NCBI GenBank assembly: GCA_028583405.1
Contig: CM053261.1
Span: forward strand, 15,492,783-15,556,782
DNA length: 64,000 nucleotides
Direction of reading: 5' to 3'
DNA from: Pogonophryne albipinna
Taxonomy: Eukaryota; Chordata; Actinopteri; Perciformes; Artedidraconidae
Shown piece by piece: positions 42,860-56,900 of the stretch (position 1 is its first letter; each line of letters starts with the position of its first letter). Under the pieces are notes generated by a model. The model was not told the DNA's origin. It did not search any database and saw nothing but the letters and a program-made list of their open reading frames with translations. The translations under genes and the position numbers were made by a program.

Positions 42860-45800
42860 TTTATGTGTGTCTTATTACCGATAAAATGTGCAAGTCCCTC
42901 AACATTTGATGGAGCCAGGAAATGCCTGGTTATATAAGGAAGAAAACAGCCATGTGGTTTCCTGTTTACACTTCTGGTTTAGATTACTTAAAGACACACG
43001 AATGAGGAAGGAGTTATTGGGCGTTCTGTAAACAGATATCTTCAGCTAGCTGCTTGCAAGTGTCATGTGTCTCTGGTTGTAAATGAGTGTTTGAAAGATC
43101 TCGCTTTAAATAACTTTAACATTTGGCTCAACAGGTGCTGACCGTGTCAAAAATAACGAAGCAATTTTGCATCTGAAGGGACTCCATAGGTCACATTGGA
43201 TGATGCTTTGAATAAAATGCAGTACATTTGCATGGATTTTGAATTATGTTTGATCTCTTCAATACAGCTACTGATGCTTGGCACTCATTTAGTATTTTAG
43301 TATATCCTTTATTTTACCAGGTAAAAGACTCATTGAGATTAAAATCTCTTTTCCAAGAGTGACCTGGCCAAGAAGGGCCAGCATTTAGAGTCCGAATACC
43401 ACCTTAAGATAAGTGTAAACGTGACGAATAGTTTACATTTGTTCAATTACTACTATAACATCACAGTGTTAGTCAGATTTCAATACAGTTATGCATTCTC
43501 CAGTTTTGACCATTATATTTGTCTGTCAATGAGTTACTAAATTCACACACAGGCACGGTACAGTATGTTCATCCAGGAACCTTAGAGGTTGCTGCCGTGA
43601 GTTTTGCTAAAGCAGATTTGTGAGACAGGAAAAGGTCTGATACCTTAAGTTACGTGGTAAGAGCCAAGCTTGGATCTAAGTTTCTAGGCATGGTGACCAG
43701 GAGGAAATGAACACACTGTACTACACACAAAAAATATATCAAACCTCTAGATGTAGTCATGGGGATTTAGACCTTACCTCAAAGTCTTGATATGTAGTCT
43801 GATAACCTATTTCTCCTAGTCTACATTGCAAGACATTAGATTACTTTAACAAAACCTGGATTTCACCTTTTGACACCAATGTGGTTGTTTGTTCACTGAC
43901 CCATACTTGCAATAAAAACAATTACTATAAGGCCAGATTGAAAAATAAGCTTTATTGTATGTGTGGTATAATAAAGGTGATATCATTTGTTTTATTGTAG
44001 CAGAGTGAGACAAATTGTTGTATTATACTGTACATGGTTTGTTTTATATCTAGAGCAAATATGTGTTTCCTGGTTCGAGATTAGGAGTACACCCAAACTG
44101 TAAATGCTCAAATTCAACACTCCTTCTCCTCAGGTGTCCGGTTTTATGTCATGGTCACTTGACCCTGTGGTAAATGTCACTTGGAGGCCGGCATCCAAGT
44201 CAGCAAAGAGCCTGTTTGGGAATCCCTCCCTGGCCTATTATGGTGCCATCGTCTGGCTCCCCTGCTTTTTTGGCATGTCAGAGGTGTTCTGGTTCTCATG
44301 CGGTGCAGACAACATCCAATACTGCATGGAATTGTGGCAGCCAAACATCACATGTCTTTGCTGTAGTGTGATTGTGCTGACACATTTTCAAACACAGTGC
44401 TAGAGTTGGTGTGCGAGGTGTTTTTGGTGTGCACTGGACTTTATGAGGACAAAGCCCAATAAATGTTCTGTTGGATTGGTTACATATTGTTTAATATGTC
44501 ATTATGTAACACCATGTAATACCATGCAATAAGCCGTATGTAACCTGATATGAGGAGAGCATGTGACTCTGTAATTCTATCCTTGAAGTTGAACTGTACA
44601 GATACTGGACTCACCACAACCCCCTCCCAAATGTTAAGTGACCCATCCCACCCTCATGTCTTATAACTGTTTTTTAACATTTAGCCCTGCTAAGAAAAGA
44701 CTCAGCTGTTAAGGGATAGCGTGTCGACCATTCTTAAAAAGCACCTGGGGCTGAAGCTTTCACTGTGAGACAGTAGAAGCAACAGGAGTGAAAACAAAGT
44801 ACTGAGCACTTTAATGCATTCTCTCTGTGTACCACTAGTTACTGAGCGTACTGTTCCTTTAAGGGAGAACAGGGGACCCTTTGACGTCAGTGCAGTGGGA
44901 GATATTCCATGGTGTTTATGAAAGGATGGATGGAGCAAGATTATTTCTGTGTTAGCTGTGGCTTTTGTGGACGTAGTTAGTGTTCCAAATTGCAAGCTTT
45001 GGTTCACTTTAATGTAGGGCAGCTACTCACTAGAATCAATACTCAGCCCCCTAGTCAGTTGTTAATGACCATTACTGGGGCTAAAAGAATGGCAGTGGAA
45101 TTAAAAGGCTACAGCATGCATGACAATGACCTGTAATGTGTCTAGATGGAGGATAATGTTAACATCTCATTAGAGCGAACCATCTGCAATAAAATGTCTG
45201 GGGCAAAGAATAGGAATAAAGGATATACATATTTTGTAGCAAAACAAATATGTCATGCATTGAGTGGCCTCACTGTCAATGACACACAAGAGCACCATGC
45301 CTTGAAGTATACAGAAATGCCTGATCTTCTGACAACCATTATTTGACAGTGTGACTAACCATGTGTCTCGGAAACCAGATGACAGTTTACCATTACAGTC
45401 TCTCCATCTTATCACACAGCCCTGCCCACTCTGCTTCTCTTTGATATCACTCTCTGCCTCTGACAGCCAGACCCACTCCCTGTCATTTCATGCTACCTCC
45501 ATGGAGCCTTTGTCCTCTGTACTGACCTCTCGGTGGCGGTGTGGCTCTAGATCCCAGTGCAATGGGCTGCCTTTCCTGGATCCCCGTGTGTGTGTCTGCA
45601 CAGTTCCTACTGCACGGCAGCCCTTCCTCCCCCTTCCTATGCCTTTTTATAGCTCAGCTGAGCCCGCTGAGCCGGCATTGCATTCTGGGTAAGAGGGAGG
45701 GCAATAACGGATGATGGGCAGAAGGAGGCATGGGGGAAATTATGGGGAGAGGGAGAGGGGGGCTGTGACAGAACTGAACACTGTGAGTCATTAGAGAGCT

Positions 45801-47981
45801 TTCTGTGCAGCATTCGATTATACTAAAAATGGTGGGCTTCACTTATTTTTATTGTATACTTCTATATCTAAGTTCTTCTTCTTATTAATATTATTATTAT
45901 CATTTAAGCCGAGCAGAAAGGTAGAAACTTGAAATATGTTTGAACATATATAGTCATATTAATACAGGTGTTTTTAATTATTGACAGAAATAACTATTTT
46001 TTTTTTGTAATATAATTCTGCTTAATAGGAAATCAGCCGCTCACAGCTTGCATGTAATTTTTCAATGTACAAAATGTGATATTTCATAGCTATATTAAGT
46101 TATTGTTGCTCATTTAATTTCCCATAGCATCAAAAGATGAATTGATGTATGAAAACTTTACAAAAGCTTTGATAATCATTAGTTTGCTAGCACTAAATGA
46201 AAAAAGGTCATTTAAACATCTGAAACATTTTATTAAAAGCATGAGGGGACATATGCATGTCCACATATGGAACATAAATACAAAATATATTTATATGTAC
46301 AAGTTATGGCAAAGACAAATAGATGCATACAAGGTACTTTTTAGAAATGTTAATTCACAAAAAAACATTAAATATGAACTCCCAATGCGTTATTTATCAA
46401 AGATAGATGAATCAAACCACTATGACCCTGGAACATCCTAGTTCAGCACTTACATTTCTAAGGTTCATGAGCTTTGAGGTACAAAAATGAGGTATGCACT
46501 ACTTTTGAATAAAAAGCTAGCCCATAGGTAAGGTCAAAAACTGTTCTTACAGTACCGTTACACAGATGCTCTGTACAGCAAAAGGTTTCAAAACCTCAGC
46601 CGATTAAAAATGTCTCTCGGCAGTTTGTACCTTTTGCTGAGTTTTTTATGGCAACAAAGGGATAGAAATGTTCACTGACGTGACACAAAACACTGTATTC
46701 TTAATGAAAAGAATTGCAAAAATCTCCAAATTTAAGTTAAAAGTTGAAAACATTTTGGCTCCACACCAAAGGGAACGTTCCTCAGTGTGGTCATACTTGT
46801 ACTTTATCACAATATTACTATAATAATGTTGTCCTAAAAATATTTAAGAATATGGAACGCCTTTTATCGCCAACAGGTGGTGCTCTGTATTTCACAGAGG
46901 TAGTACAAGGTTTTGACCACAGGGAGGAAGCAAATCGGCAGCATAAACTAGAATTAGTGTTTTAACATTGTTCATGGTATTAGACTCATCAAAGTATGAC
47001 ACATTCGTCTGCTTCTATTCCTATGTTAGGTCATAATAATAATAATAATAATGGCAGTAAGCAGTAGTATGCTATCAGAAGTTGAGAATGTCATGGCCAT
47101 CAGATAACATTACAGCCGAAAATAAGCGGAAACATGTACTTGGAGACAGAATCAAACTCTATTCTCCAATCTATAAAAGAAGCTTTGAATTGTTTGCTCG
47201 GTCACCTTGGTTACTGTGTGAAGAGATGCATTTTTATAAATGCAGAAATGCACATAAATAACACTTCAGATCCAATCAGTCTGCTAATTTAGAAAAAGAA
47301 AATGAGTTTCTAAAAAACAAATAATTAAGCATGGTTATCAAGGAGTGGAATGTTTAAACTGACCAGAGCAGTTTATTTGACACTAGATGACGATCCTCTA
47401 ATACTGTTACTGCGCAAATAACACCCATTTCTGTGAGCAGTGGGAACCACAGAGATTGAATGATAAAAACATTATTGATCAGAGTCGAATGAATAGATAT
47501 ATTTTGCTGAAAAAGTGACAATATTATGTCTTTATAAAACCAGTCATATCTCTGATGTTCTTATCAACTGTTGTCCTATCATTGAATCTTTGTGATTCCA
47601 ACAACCACAGCTGTAGGTCTCCACATTAACTCGGTATGCCCATCGCGTGCTTCTACAAAACACATCTGACACCAGGGAATACAATCTTGGGTCTGAAAGA
47701 AAATGCTGATTAAGGCATTATATTGAGTACATATCTGTTTCATGTTACCCCCAGCGAGCTTAAACTCTGCTTGTTTCCCCGTTATATTACCACACACATT
47801 TAGAACATAATACATCGAGCAACATTTGACAGGGCACCAACTATTGCACATGAAATTTGTCTTGTTACTAAAAAAATCTTGTTAGTTCACCCTTTAGTGC
47901 CGTCTTTAAATGTTGCCTCATCTCTCTTTCATTTCTTCTGCTTTCTTTGACAGGAAGTATTGCAGCATTATTCAACAAGTC
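42860..47981. other. spacer between ak1 and gpsm1
   Basis: Contains a dispersed repeat near 43300, a GC-richer open stretch at about 44100-44400 and, adjoining gpsm1, AT-rich sequence from about 46100 that may include the gpsm1 3' UTR (minus-strand AATAAA near 47371 and 46229). No further protein-coding gene was recognised. Confidence 0.5.
43298..43395. repeat. dispersed fish repeat (TTTACCAGGTAAA...ACCTGGCCAAGA)
   Basis: The sequence with TTTATTTTACCAGGTAAAAG, CTCATTGAGATTAAAATCTC and GTGACCTGGCCAAGAAGG is a pattern familiar from many teleost genomes. I cannot assign it to a named family. Confidence 0.5.
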
Positions 47982-48182
47982 CTAGCTGGGAAAACCACCA
48001 GGGGGCTCCGGGTCAGGAGACGGGGGGTCGTCCTGGTCGTCTGAAGGCAGATGGACACGCTGCTCGTCCATACGCTTGGCCTGCACCCTCTGGATTAGAC
48101 TGAAGAAGTCTTCATCAGGCACTGTGGGGGCGTGGGGGCCTCCTTCTGGTGGGGAGCAGCGCTGATCATCAATCCTGGAGGA
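47982..48182 (-). CDS. gpsm1: gpsm1 last coding exon (GoLoco 3 end and GoLoco 4)
   Basis: 201 bp with a TAG stop at 47982-47984. Encodes SSRIDDQRC, then DEDFFSLIQRVQAKRMDEQR (GoLoco 4) and a Pro/Asp-rich tail ending PPGGFPS. The last four GoLoco residues are M-D-E-Q-R, as in human. Confidence 0.95.
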   Translation of the reverse strand, partial: SSRIDDQRCSPPEGGPHAPTVPDEDFFSLIQRVQAKRMDEQRVHLPSDDQDDPPSPDPEPPGGFPS

Positions 48183-51100
48183 CTACAGGAAAAATATTGG
48201 AGTGTTGAAGCAAGTGTGACACAATGGGGTTTAATTGAAGCTAATTATATTGGCAACCTCTTCTATTCCCCATACAGCAATCTTACGGATTCATAATACT
48301 TATAACTAAGGATCTATGGCAGGGGTGTCCAAACTACAGCCCGCCAACCATTTTGAATCGGCTCTCAGCAAATTAAAAAAGTATGACTTAAGTACAATAA
48401 ACTTCTGCTTGTCTTATATTGTACTTCTTAAATATATATGTTTAAATATATTACACAGTATTCATGTCTTAATAAGCCCAATTTTCAAATAAATTCAGTC
48501 CATTAAAGTTAAAAACATGTTATAACAAATCTAAGTTGATAATAAAAAATCCCAATAACAAATATACATAACAACCTTGAAATATACCCTTGATATTTCC
48601 TCGTATTATAAGCAATCTGAAGCTTCTGTTTTAAGGAATGAGCTGCTAACAAAATAAATGAAACCCTATGGAGAGCTGTGATGTAGGCTTACATCATTTC
48701 CCATATCAAGAAAAATGTACCTACATTGGATTGATTTTTACCAACTTATACCTGAACTTAAGAGGCAATATACCTCACCCCTAGGGAGTGGCCCAGCCCT
48801 TCGTATATTTTTCTGTATGTGGCCCTCGGTGAAAAAAGTGTGGACACCCCTGATCTATGGGGATTTACCTTTGAGTTCTAGTCATGTGTGAATTGTGGCC
48901 TTACCTGGCACTTGATGAGCATGTTGAAGAAGTCATCGCTGGGTTCTTGATGATCTCCCTCACCCACAAGGTGCCCCAGGTTGTTATGGGTAATCCTCAG
49001 GCCTGGGAGGTTACCAACATTAACCCGCTGGTCATCTAGCCGGCGGCTCTGGGAGTTAGCGATCAAATCGAACAGCTCCTCCGTCTGTGGGGAGGTGGTG
49101 ATTGACGGATCTAGGAGAACAGAGAAGAGAGCAGTTATTAAACAAGAGGTCATTCATTCTTAAAAATATAAAACAGGTATGCAAATGCTTTCTTTAACTG
49201 ACCTTTCATCTCATTCAGGGATGCCACGGAGTTGGCAGCGTCTTCTCCATTGTCTCCGTTCTCAGGCTCATCAAAATGGCAACGCTGGTCATCCATGCGG
49301 CTGCTTTGGAACTTGCTGAGGAGGTCAAAGAAGCAGTCTTCATCGGAGGGGTCCCGGCCCAGCTTCTGAGGGAGAAGATGTGATTTACATTATGTTCTAC
49401 CGTTATGCTGAACCGTTACCTAGATCAGAGAAGTGCGATCTGTAGATGACTAAACTCGGTGACAGGAGTGGCGTGAGGGAGAGGATTTTGAAGGTGGCCG
49501 GCATGTGAAATCATGGGAGAACTCACATGGGATGGCATTCCTGGTGAGAATACCTTGGCCCAGATACTGAAGGGGTTACAATGTAATAAAATGTCATGTA
49601 AAAATAAACATCCCATTTGTATTAAAGTTAAATGGCCCACATAGTGGTGCCTTGTAAGAGCAGATAATCATTTCAACAGATATAGATGAAGCCGCTGATC
49701 ATGTTATAACTTTAATGGGATAGAATATAAAGGTAACATAATGTATGTACAAAAGTGTCTTTGTTATATTTGTACTGTTTGTTTAAATCTCTGGTTTGTA
49801 TAGTTCGATCTTGGTCTAATAAAACAAACGTGACTAGGTAACTAAGTAGTCACTGGTTTAAATGTAAACGTCAACTGTTTTGGTTTAAGATTCTGCTAGC
49901 AGCTCTGGAAATGAGCATACAGCTCAAATCAATCAGCTGATCAATAATTCAATCACTGACTGACGGAATGAACTTCCTCACGGCTAGTCATGTCTCGTAG
50001 AGCTGCTCTCTGAAAGACGCTCCCTTGAGTGTCACAGTCTGGCTGTGTGTTTAAGCTTTGCAACTGAAGTGGATAACATTATGCATGGAACTGTGTTCAG
50101 CTACAAATACACTGAGCCTACAGAGCAGATGTTTGACCAGCGCTACAGAAACATACGGGCAGTCAGACTGAGATGTTTACGATACTGAATGAGAAGAAAT
50201 CGACTGGACAGCCGCAATGACATTAGTTTTACAAAATAAAAGAGCAAAAATGAACATTTCTGCTAGCTGTTTAAAAAAATCCTTACACTGCGGACTAATT
50301 TAATTGTCAGATAACAAAATAATGTAAAAAAACGTTCATATGTATTTTTTAAAATAATAAACTAAAAGTACAGAGAAGTCTGATTTCCTCTATCTTATCC
50401 TCACAATTTTAAGGGCTCTGCTTAGAAATGCCTGGGGTCTGTTCCAAAATGGGGTTTAGTAAGAAATCTGTATAACCCCGCAGAGTAAACCCCCCCTCAA
50501 ATCTGAAAAAATAGCAAAGAGTCTTCTTGTGTTTCGACGTTCAACAGAAAACTAAACCACACACATAATTAAATGGTTTCTAAATCCATTTCAAAATAGT
50601 TTTCCATTGAGCTTCAAATCTGAGAAAATGAAGAACTTTGAAACCATGAATCTCAAAGCAAGGATAACATCTCCAAAGGTTGTGGCCAAACACAACCTAT
50701 GCTTAAATTGCAGCACAATAAAGCACGTATTACTTAGTTATCAACATATACTTAAAATACAACTTCAAAAAGGAGGCTAAACTTCTTTACTCTACCCCAA
50801 CAATATTCACAGTTACATTGTACCATCTGGTCTAGCATATGACACCTTTAACTAAAAAGTGGATAAAGTTAAAACACTTACTGTGAAGTAGGTCAGGGTC
50901 GACTAGCCATTTATTTTACTCAACTCTATTACTATTTCCTCTGCTATGGATGCTTGTATTGTAAAACCAGACTATGCTTCAGACAAAACAGAACTGACTC
51001 TTTCTGAGAAATAAATCCCCATTGCACAAACTACCTGAAAGTAGAGCAACATGTCTATGCATTGAGAAAAAACAAACAGGTACTTGTTTAAAGAAGGAAA

Positions 51101-53911
51101 ATGAAGATAATAACCTGGAGCTTTCCTTGCACTATAGAGTTATTCAAGCGGTAAAACATGGATGAAATATCTTACCAGCAGCACCTCTTCTTTGTCCTTT
51201 ATCTATGGCTCTTTCTCATGTCTCTCTGTGCTCCCTTTCCCCCTCACTGTCCACACGCCTGGCTCACACCTCCTTCTCCCCTACTTTCACCCACCACTTT
51301 ACTCTCTCTCTTTTTGCTCCCCCGCTGTACTCGACGCCCTCCCTCTAATTTCCTCTCCTCCTGTATCCCTCTATTCCAGCCCCTGTGTGAATCCCTGCCA
51401 TCCACTCTCTGTCTATCTCTCTTCTCCTGTCTCACTCCCTCTCACTCTCTGTGGCTATGCTGCCGGACATTTTTGTCCCGTATCGCCCACTGTGGGAAAA
51501 CAACTCATTATGAGAAGCGGGGGGGTTGACGCTGTGGGGAGGGCAGCAGCTCTGTGATCAAGGTCACATTATCAACAGGGGGGGGAGAGCTGGTCGGGGG
51601 ACAAATGGGAGGAGGGGAGTGAGCGGGTGGAAAGATGCAGGGGTACAGTCATGAGGAAATTGCATGCCAACAGTGGCAGCCTGCAGAGATCAACAACCTC
51701 CAAATGACAAGAGCTACCAATGTCAGCACTTTAGTGGTTTCTATAGGAAACCATTCATAACCGAGGATATCTCAAAAAGAACCCTTCATGGAGTTATGTT
51801 CTCGTTGCACATTAGTCAGCTGTGATTTATAGAAGTTTCTGTCCTTGGCCCCATGCTCTGTGTGTGGATCTCCTCACTTCAGTCTCTGTGTTGTCCAATT
51901 AATCAAGTAGGCCAAAGGGGCAGAACAAGAGAGAAAGGAACATGTGATGGTGAGAGAGTGAGAGAGAGAGAGAAGGTAGAAAGCGAGAGAGAGAAGTGTG
52001 AGGGGGAGTGAGTGTGTGAAAGGAGAGTAAAAGACAAAGACAGTTTTTTTGACTTTATATCCTAATTGTGCCTTCTAACCTTATACTTTCATATATTATC
52101 TATTACAGATTTAAAAATAAATTAAACTTAAAACCCTTTATCAGATGATCGCGTGCTATCCCAATCACCTGCTCAAGCAGTCAACCAATCGTGCAATTAA
52201 AAAGTATTACCTATTGTAGCGGTACTTTGTAATGCTTTTTTCAACAGGTGAGTTTGCCGACTTTTTGCCTTACACAAGCAACTTTTTGTCTTAAAGCATG
52301 ATATCATGCATGTTGCCATTCACTGCATATTTAAGAACCTTTCCCAGAGTTGGTTTCATGCAAAGCAGCATACCTTTGTTTACCAATAAGATGTTTAGGG
52401 TTGTTGCACCCTAACATGAGTTCAACTGGTTCATAAGAAGTTACAAGGCTAGAACGTGAACTGTGAAAAATGATTTGATGGTTCCAAATCATTGGTGCAA
52501 TACGTCAATTCCAACTTTCCCTGACAATGTTTTCTTAAAGAAATCACAAGTTCTAGCTTTAGGAAAGAGTGGCCCAACAGCACCGACATACAGCTGGCTT
52601 CAAAAGATTGACATAGTTGAAAAAGGGTACGCTTTAGTGTCATTAGGATTACCACCATTTAGCTCTCTAGTCCCTCGTGATGACCTATCATCATGCAGCC
52701 CCGTAATCTCCGCTCTTATTTAGCATGTGAGCTTGCTGATAACAACAATTAACATTGTCACAGAAGCAATGCATGATTAGGCACCGTGGGGGGACAGAAC
52801 TTTAAGGATATAACAGCTGTGAAAAGGTTTATTCATTAAGAAACTAGTTCATATAAAGTGGACCACTGTTGGCATTTAATGAGAAGAAACCTTTTATACT
52901 GTATCTGACTCCTAACAAAACCTCCTGGGAAATCAAGAGGAATGTGCCTAATTTAATCTCTCTAATTCCTCTCATTTTCTCTTTAAAGCAGAAGCCCTGA
53001 AGACATGTTGACAGGGGATGGACTGAACAGACAAAAAGGGACAAAGTAGTAATTCAGCAGTCAGCATTTTAAATCCCTGTGATGCTTTCTAGGAGAAAGA
53101 TTAAAACCTATTTTCTCAGGTGGGCTCTCAGGGCTGCTGTGAGTGAATTAAAAGACTAGCATATCTTACATTCATGGCAAATGTGAACTGGGGCTGTTAT
53201 CACATAATTGTGGTGGGCCGCTTAATACTCTGAGACATGAAATAGAATGTAGAGATCAGCAGTCTTTTCAAACACGGACTCAAAACTCAAAGTCCCAAAA
53301 ATGAGGAGTACTTGAGTTGTGATAATATTGGAACCTGGTCTCAGTGTTATGAGGAAAGCTCAAACCTTACATTTCATTATCATGTTTCAAATTATTTGAC
53401 AATATGCAAAAAACGTTTTACAGTACAGATAAAAAAGGTAGTATGACGGTATTCAGATTGTGATATAATAAGATAATAATAACTAAACTAGAGTGTTAAA
53501 AAAAAAAGAGATATTGCTAAAGCCAAAAATAGATTTTAAACAGAAAAATTCTGAAATAGTTTTACATCTTGGATTGAATTTAGAGACAGCTACCAGTCAG
53601 TTCGCTTATCTATGCACAACGACTGGAAACACCATAAGGAACACACTTGGGTCCGAATAGGAAGCAAATTAGAAAATAAAGCTACTCACTGCCACTGGAG
53701 GCGGGACTTGCACTGTGATGTCATCAGTGTCTACGGGAGAGTCCAACCACAGCCTTTCATCTGATGACTGGCTGTCAGGATAGCCTTTTCTCTTGCCTGG
53801 CTGCGACAGCTGACTCTTGGATCTCGCGGGTATACTTTCCAAGTCTTGGTTCTCACCATTCTGCAGCAAAAGAACATATTGTTAGAGCTGCTTCCATCAC
53901 TCTTTGGGGAG

Positions 53912-53984
<73 letters not shown>

Positions 53985-56900
53985 CCCCAATTCTCTCTCT
54001 GGAGTGAAATGTGAGCGATAAATCACCTTATCTGAAGAGTACTTCCACAGCTCCACACTGTCCATGCTGTTCCTTTTGGTGAATTTGGGTCTTGCTCCTA
54101 CAGACAAAATGCATAAGAAAAATAAACATAGCTTATTACATAGCGTTAAAATAACTTGTCTCACAGCTGTAGAGACTCTGAAGTCTTAAATGAAATCACG
54201 GATGCAAGGCGCTCTTTGTCTTTTATCATGGCAGCACTGGTCCCATGATGTTCAGAAAGGATAATGAGGTTTTAGGCAGACAACCAAACAATCTGTTGAG
54301 CTCATTGGACTCAGTTTTGCTTGGTTGAAAAGAGTCTGTTTGCCAGACAGGGAAATGTAGGACACGGGTGTGAGTTTCGCCCCGGAGGAGAGTTCACTCG
54401 TGAAAGCAAACATCACACAAAAGCCAGGCTGACATACAGATAAAGATTATACCGTTCATTCATTCATTTTATGCATTTCAATCATGCAAGTTGGAGGGAA
54501 TCTATTATAATAGTAATAATGAATCCATGTTATTATGTGAGGATAGTGTTGACAACAGACTGCTTGAGAATTAAGAAAACATCTTCCTGAGACTGGGGGT
54601 TAGGTCAGGAATGTTCTTCTTACCCCAAAAATGTGTACACACCCATCGCTTTCTCTCACATTTAGCCTCAGTTCAGACATTAGAGACCAAAGGTGTCCGT
54701 GTTATGTCTGCACTCACCTTAAGTTGGTTTTACGTCTAAATGGCCACCATATGTACACAGACAGTACTCCAGTGAGCTTACAAGCCCACATATGTTATTT
54801 ATGTTAAATATGAACTTAAAAGACCAGAATCTAAATACTAGTGTATGTTGTTTGAACATCTGTTATCATAGGGTTTTGGAGTTTCTTATAGTTGCCAATT
54901 TACTAAACCCCTCAGTCAAGTTTTTACATTTGAAATTCCTGATATAAACAATTTCCTAGAGCTCAATGGCTGTTATTTTCTGATCCTATATCTGTGAGAT
55001 GGGTGAGACAGCTTTGCTTAACCACAGTGTGCAGAGTGCAAACTGGTCAAACATTTTTTATGTGAATGCAAAACCTAACTGACCGAAAAACACAAATACA
55101 AGCACACACAAAGCGTCAGGCTTTTTCACTGACACACCCTCTCTCTTGAATAACTTGCCTACCAGATCATTTAATGAGAACTTGGAGGAGAGTCAAAAAC
55201 ATATATTATTATTACAGTAATAAATGTTCATTAATTCTCAAATCAGTGGCCCTTTAAAACCAGATTAAAGTCTTATGTCAAAATGGTAGTATTGCTTTAG
55301 ATGGTAATGTACTTGTACGTATTGCAGGTAAAATTATTGCACTCATATAATTGTCTGCTAAATATGAAGCTGCATCTAATTAAGACTTGAAACATGGGGC
55401 AAAAGCTAGTTTGGCGCCATTTGAAGGAAATATTTGCCTTTCAACACCTTTTAAAGCTCATCAACTAAGACATTTCACTCCTTCCAAACGGAAAAAATGA
55501 CTTCAAGGGTCACCTTGCATCTCAAACTCTGAACTGGAGGGTGAAAGGTCGCTCTCGTTGACCCCCAGAGACTCCATGAGCTGCTCCACATTCATTCTGG
55601 CTGTCAGTTCGCCGTTTCTGTCTCCAATCTGAGGAAGAAATGAAGAGCAGGGACAAAGAGAAACAGATTCCGATGGGGAGAATTAGGTTGATGCTCTTTT
55701 GTTTGTTTTTTAGAATAACTGCGAGTGCAAAAACAAACGTCTAAAATAATGCCTCACCTCGTTAGAAATGTCCAGGTGCTTTCGGGCAAAGTGGAGAGCT
55801 TGTTTGTGGTTCCCTAAAGACACGTATGCATTTCCTAGACTCCAGCAGGCACGGCCCTCACCAACTCTAATGAGACATGCATACAGACATATGTTAAAAG
55901 CCACTCCTGTGCTTATGCTTGTCTGTTTATAAGCATTATACTGTATATTGCTCATTGTACCTATCAGTAAGCTCCTCGGCTATGTACAGGTGTTTCAGGT
56001 GGTAGTCTATTGCCTTCTCATACTGCTGCAAAAGAGTGTAGGTGTTCCCAAGGCTATAACAGGCCTGAGCCTCCATCACCTGGTCCCTCAGCTGCCTGGA
56101 CAGCTGCAGAGTTTTCCTATTGAAAAAGAAAAAAGGAACACATGGATAAAGTGAGAAAAAAAACATTGAAGATGAAAAAGGTATCAAATAAGTTATTGAG
56201 ATTAATAACATACATTTTGAGGAGTGTGGGAGTGTTTTGATCATGCATCAGAAATGTGTTTTTTTTCATTTTCTATTTGTACTTGATCAACATTTTCACT
56301 TTGTGCATAATTTGGTTCACTTCAATTTCCCTCCACTAGATGTCAGACTCCCCACTTTCCTCACCTGTAGTATTCTGTGGCTGTGTTGAACTGGCCCAGG
56401 AATATCAGGGCATTGCCAAGGTTACTGTAGGCTCTCCGTTCTGCAGCTTTGTCTCCGAATTCTTTGGCTATTGATAATCGCTGTGAATGACAGAAGAGAA
56501 ATGTCAGGTCGAAACAAATTAGCAAAATATATTTCAAACTGGCTCTTCATTTTATGAGGTACATACCAAAAACCATACATGTCATGTAACCGTGCTTTGC
56601 TTTGTGTACAAGCAAAGCCGATAAGACAAGTCCAAGATGTGCTGCTGCAGTGCTGCATCAAATCAGCTTCTCTGATTTCATTTAAAAGAAGTGCAACCTC
56701 TCCAAGGCACAATGATAGATGTGTAATGGGGAAGCGAGGAGAGCCTGGCTTCTCGCATAAGAAAATAAGTGGTTTACAATGGAGAGAGTGACAGAAGACA
56801 AGGGGCGAGAGAGTTTAAAGCCCTGCTTTCGAGTGATTCAACAAGAAACCAATTTCCTCCAAAAAAAATGTCAATAACATGTCATCAATCTCTGCACAAT

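Noticed and set aside
45351..45692. 113-codon plus-strand frame
   Set aside because: No recognisable domain and no splice or conservation support; CT-rich composition.
47200..47215. CACCTTGGTTAC, a weak X-box-like sequence
   Set aside because: Too many mismatches to the RFX consensus and not near a start.
51158..51557. Two overlapping plus-strand frames of 123 and 131 codons
   Set aside because: CT-rich low-complexity DNA that lacks stops in several frames; lies in a gpsm1 intron.
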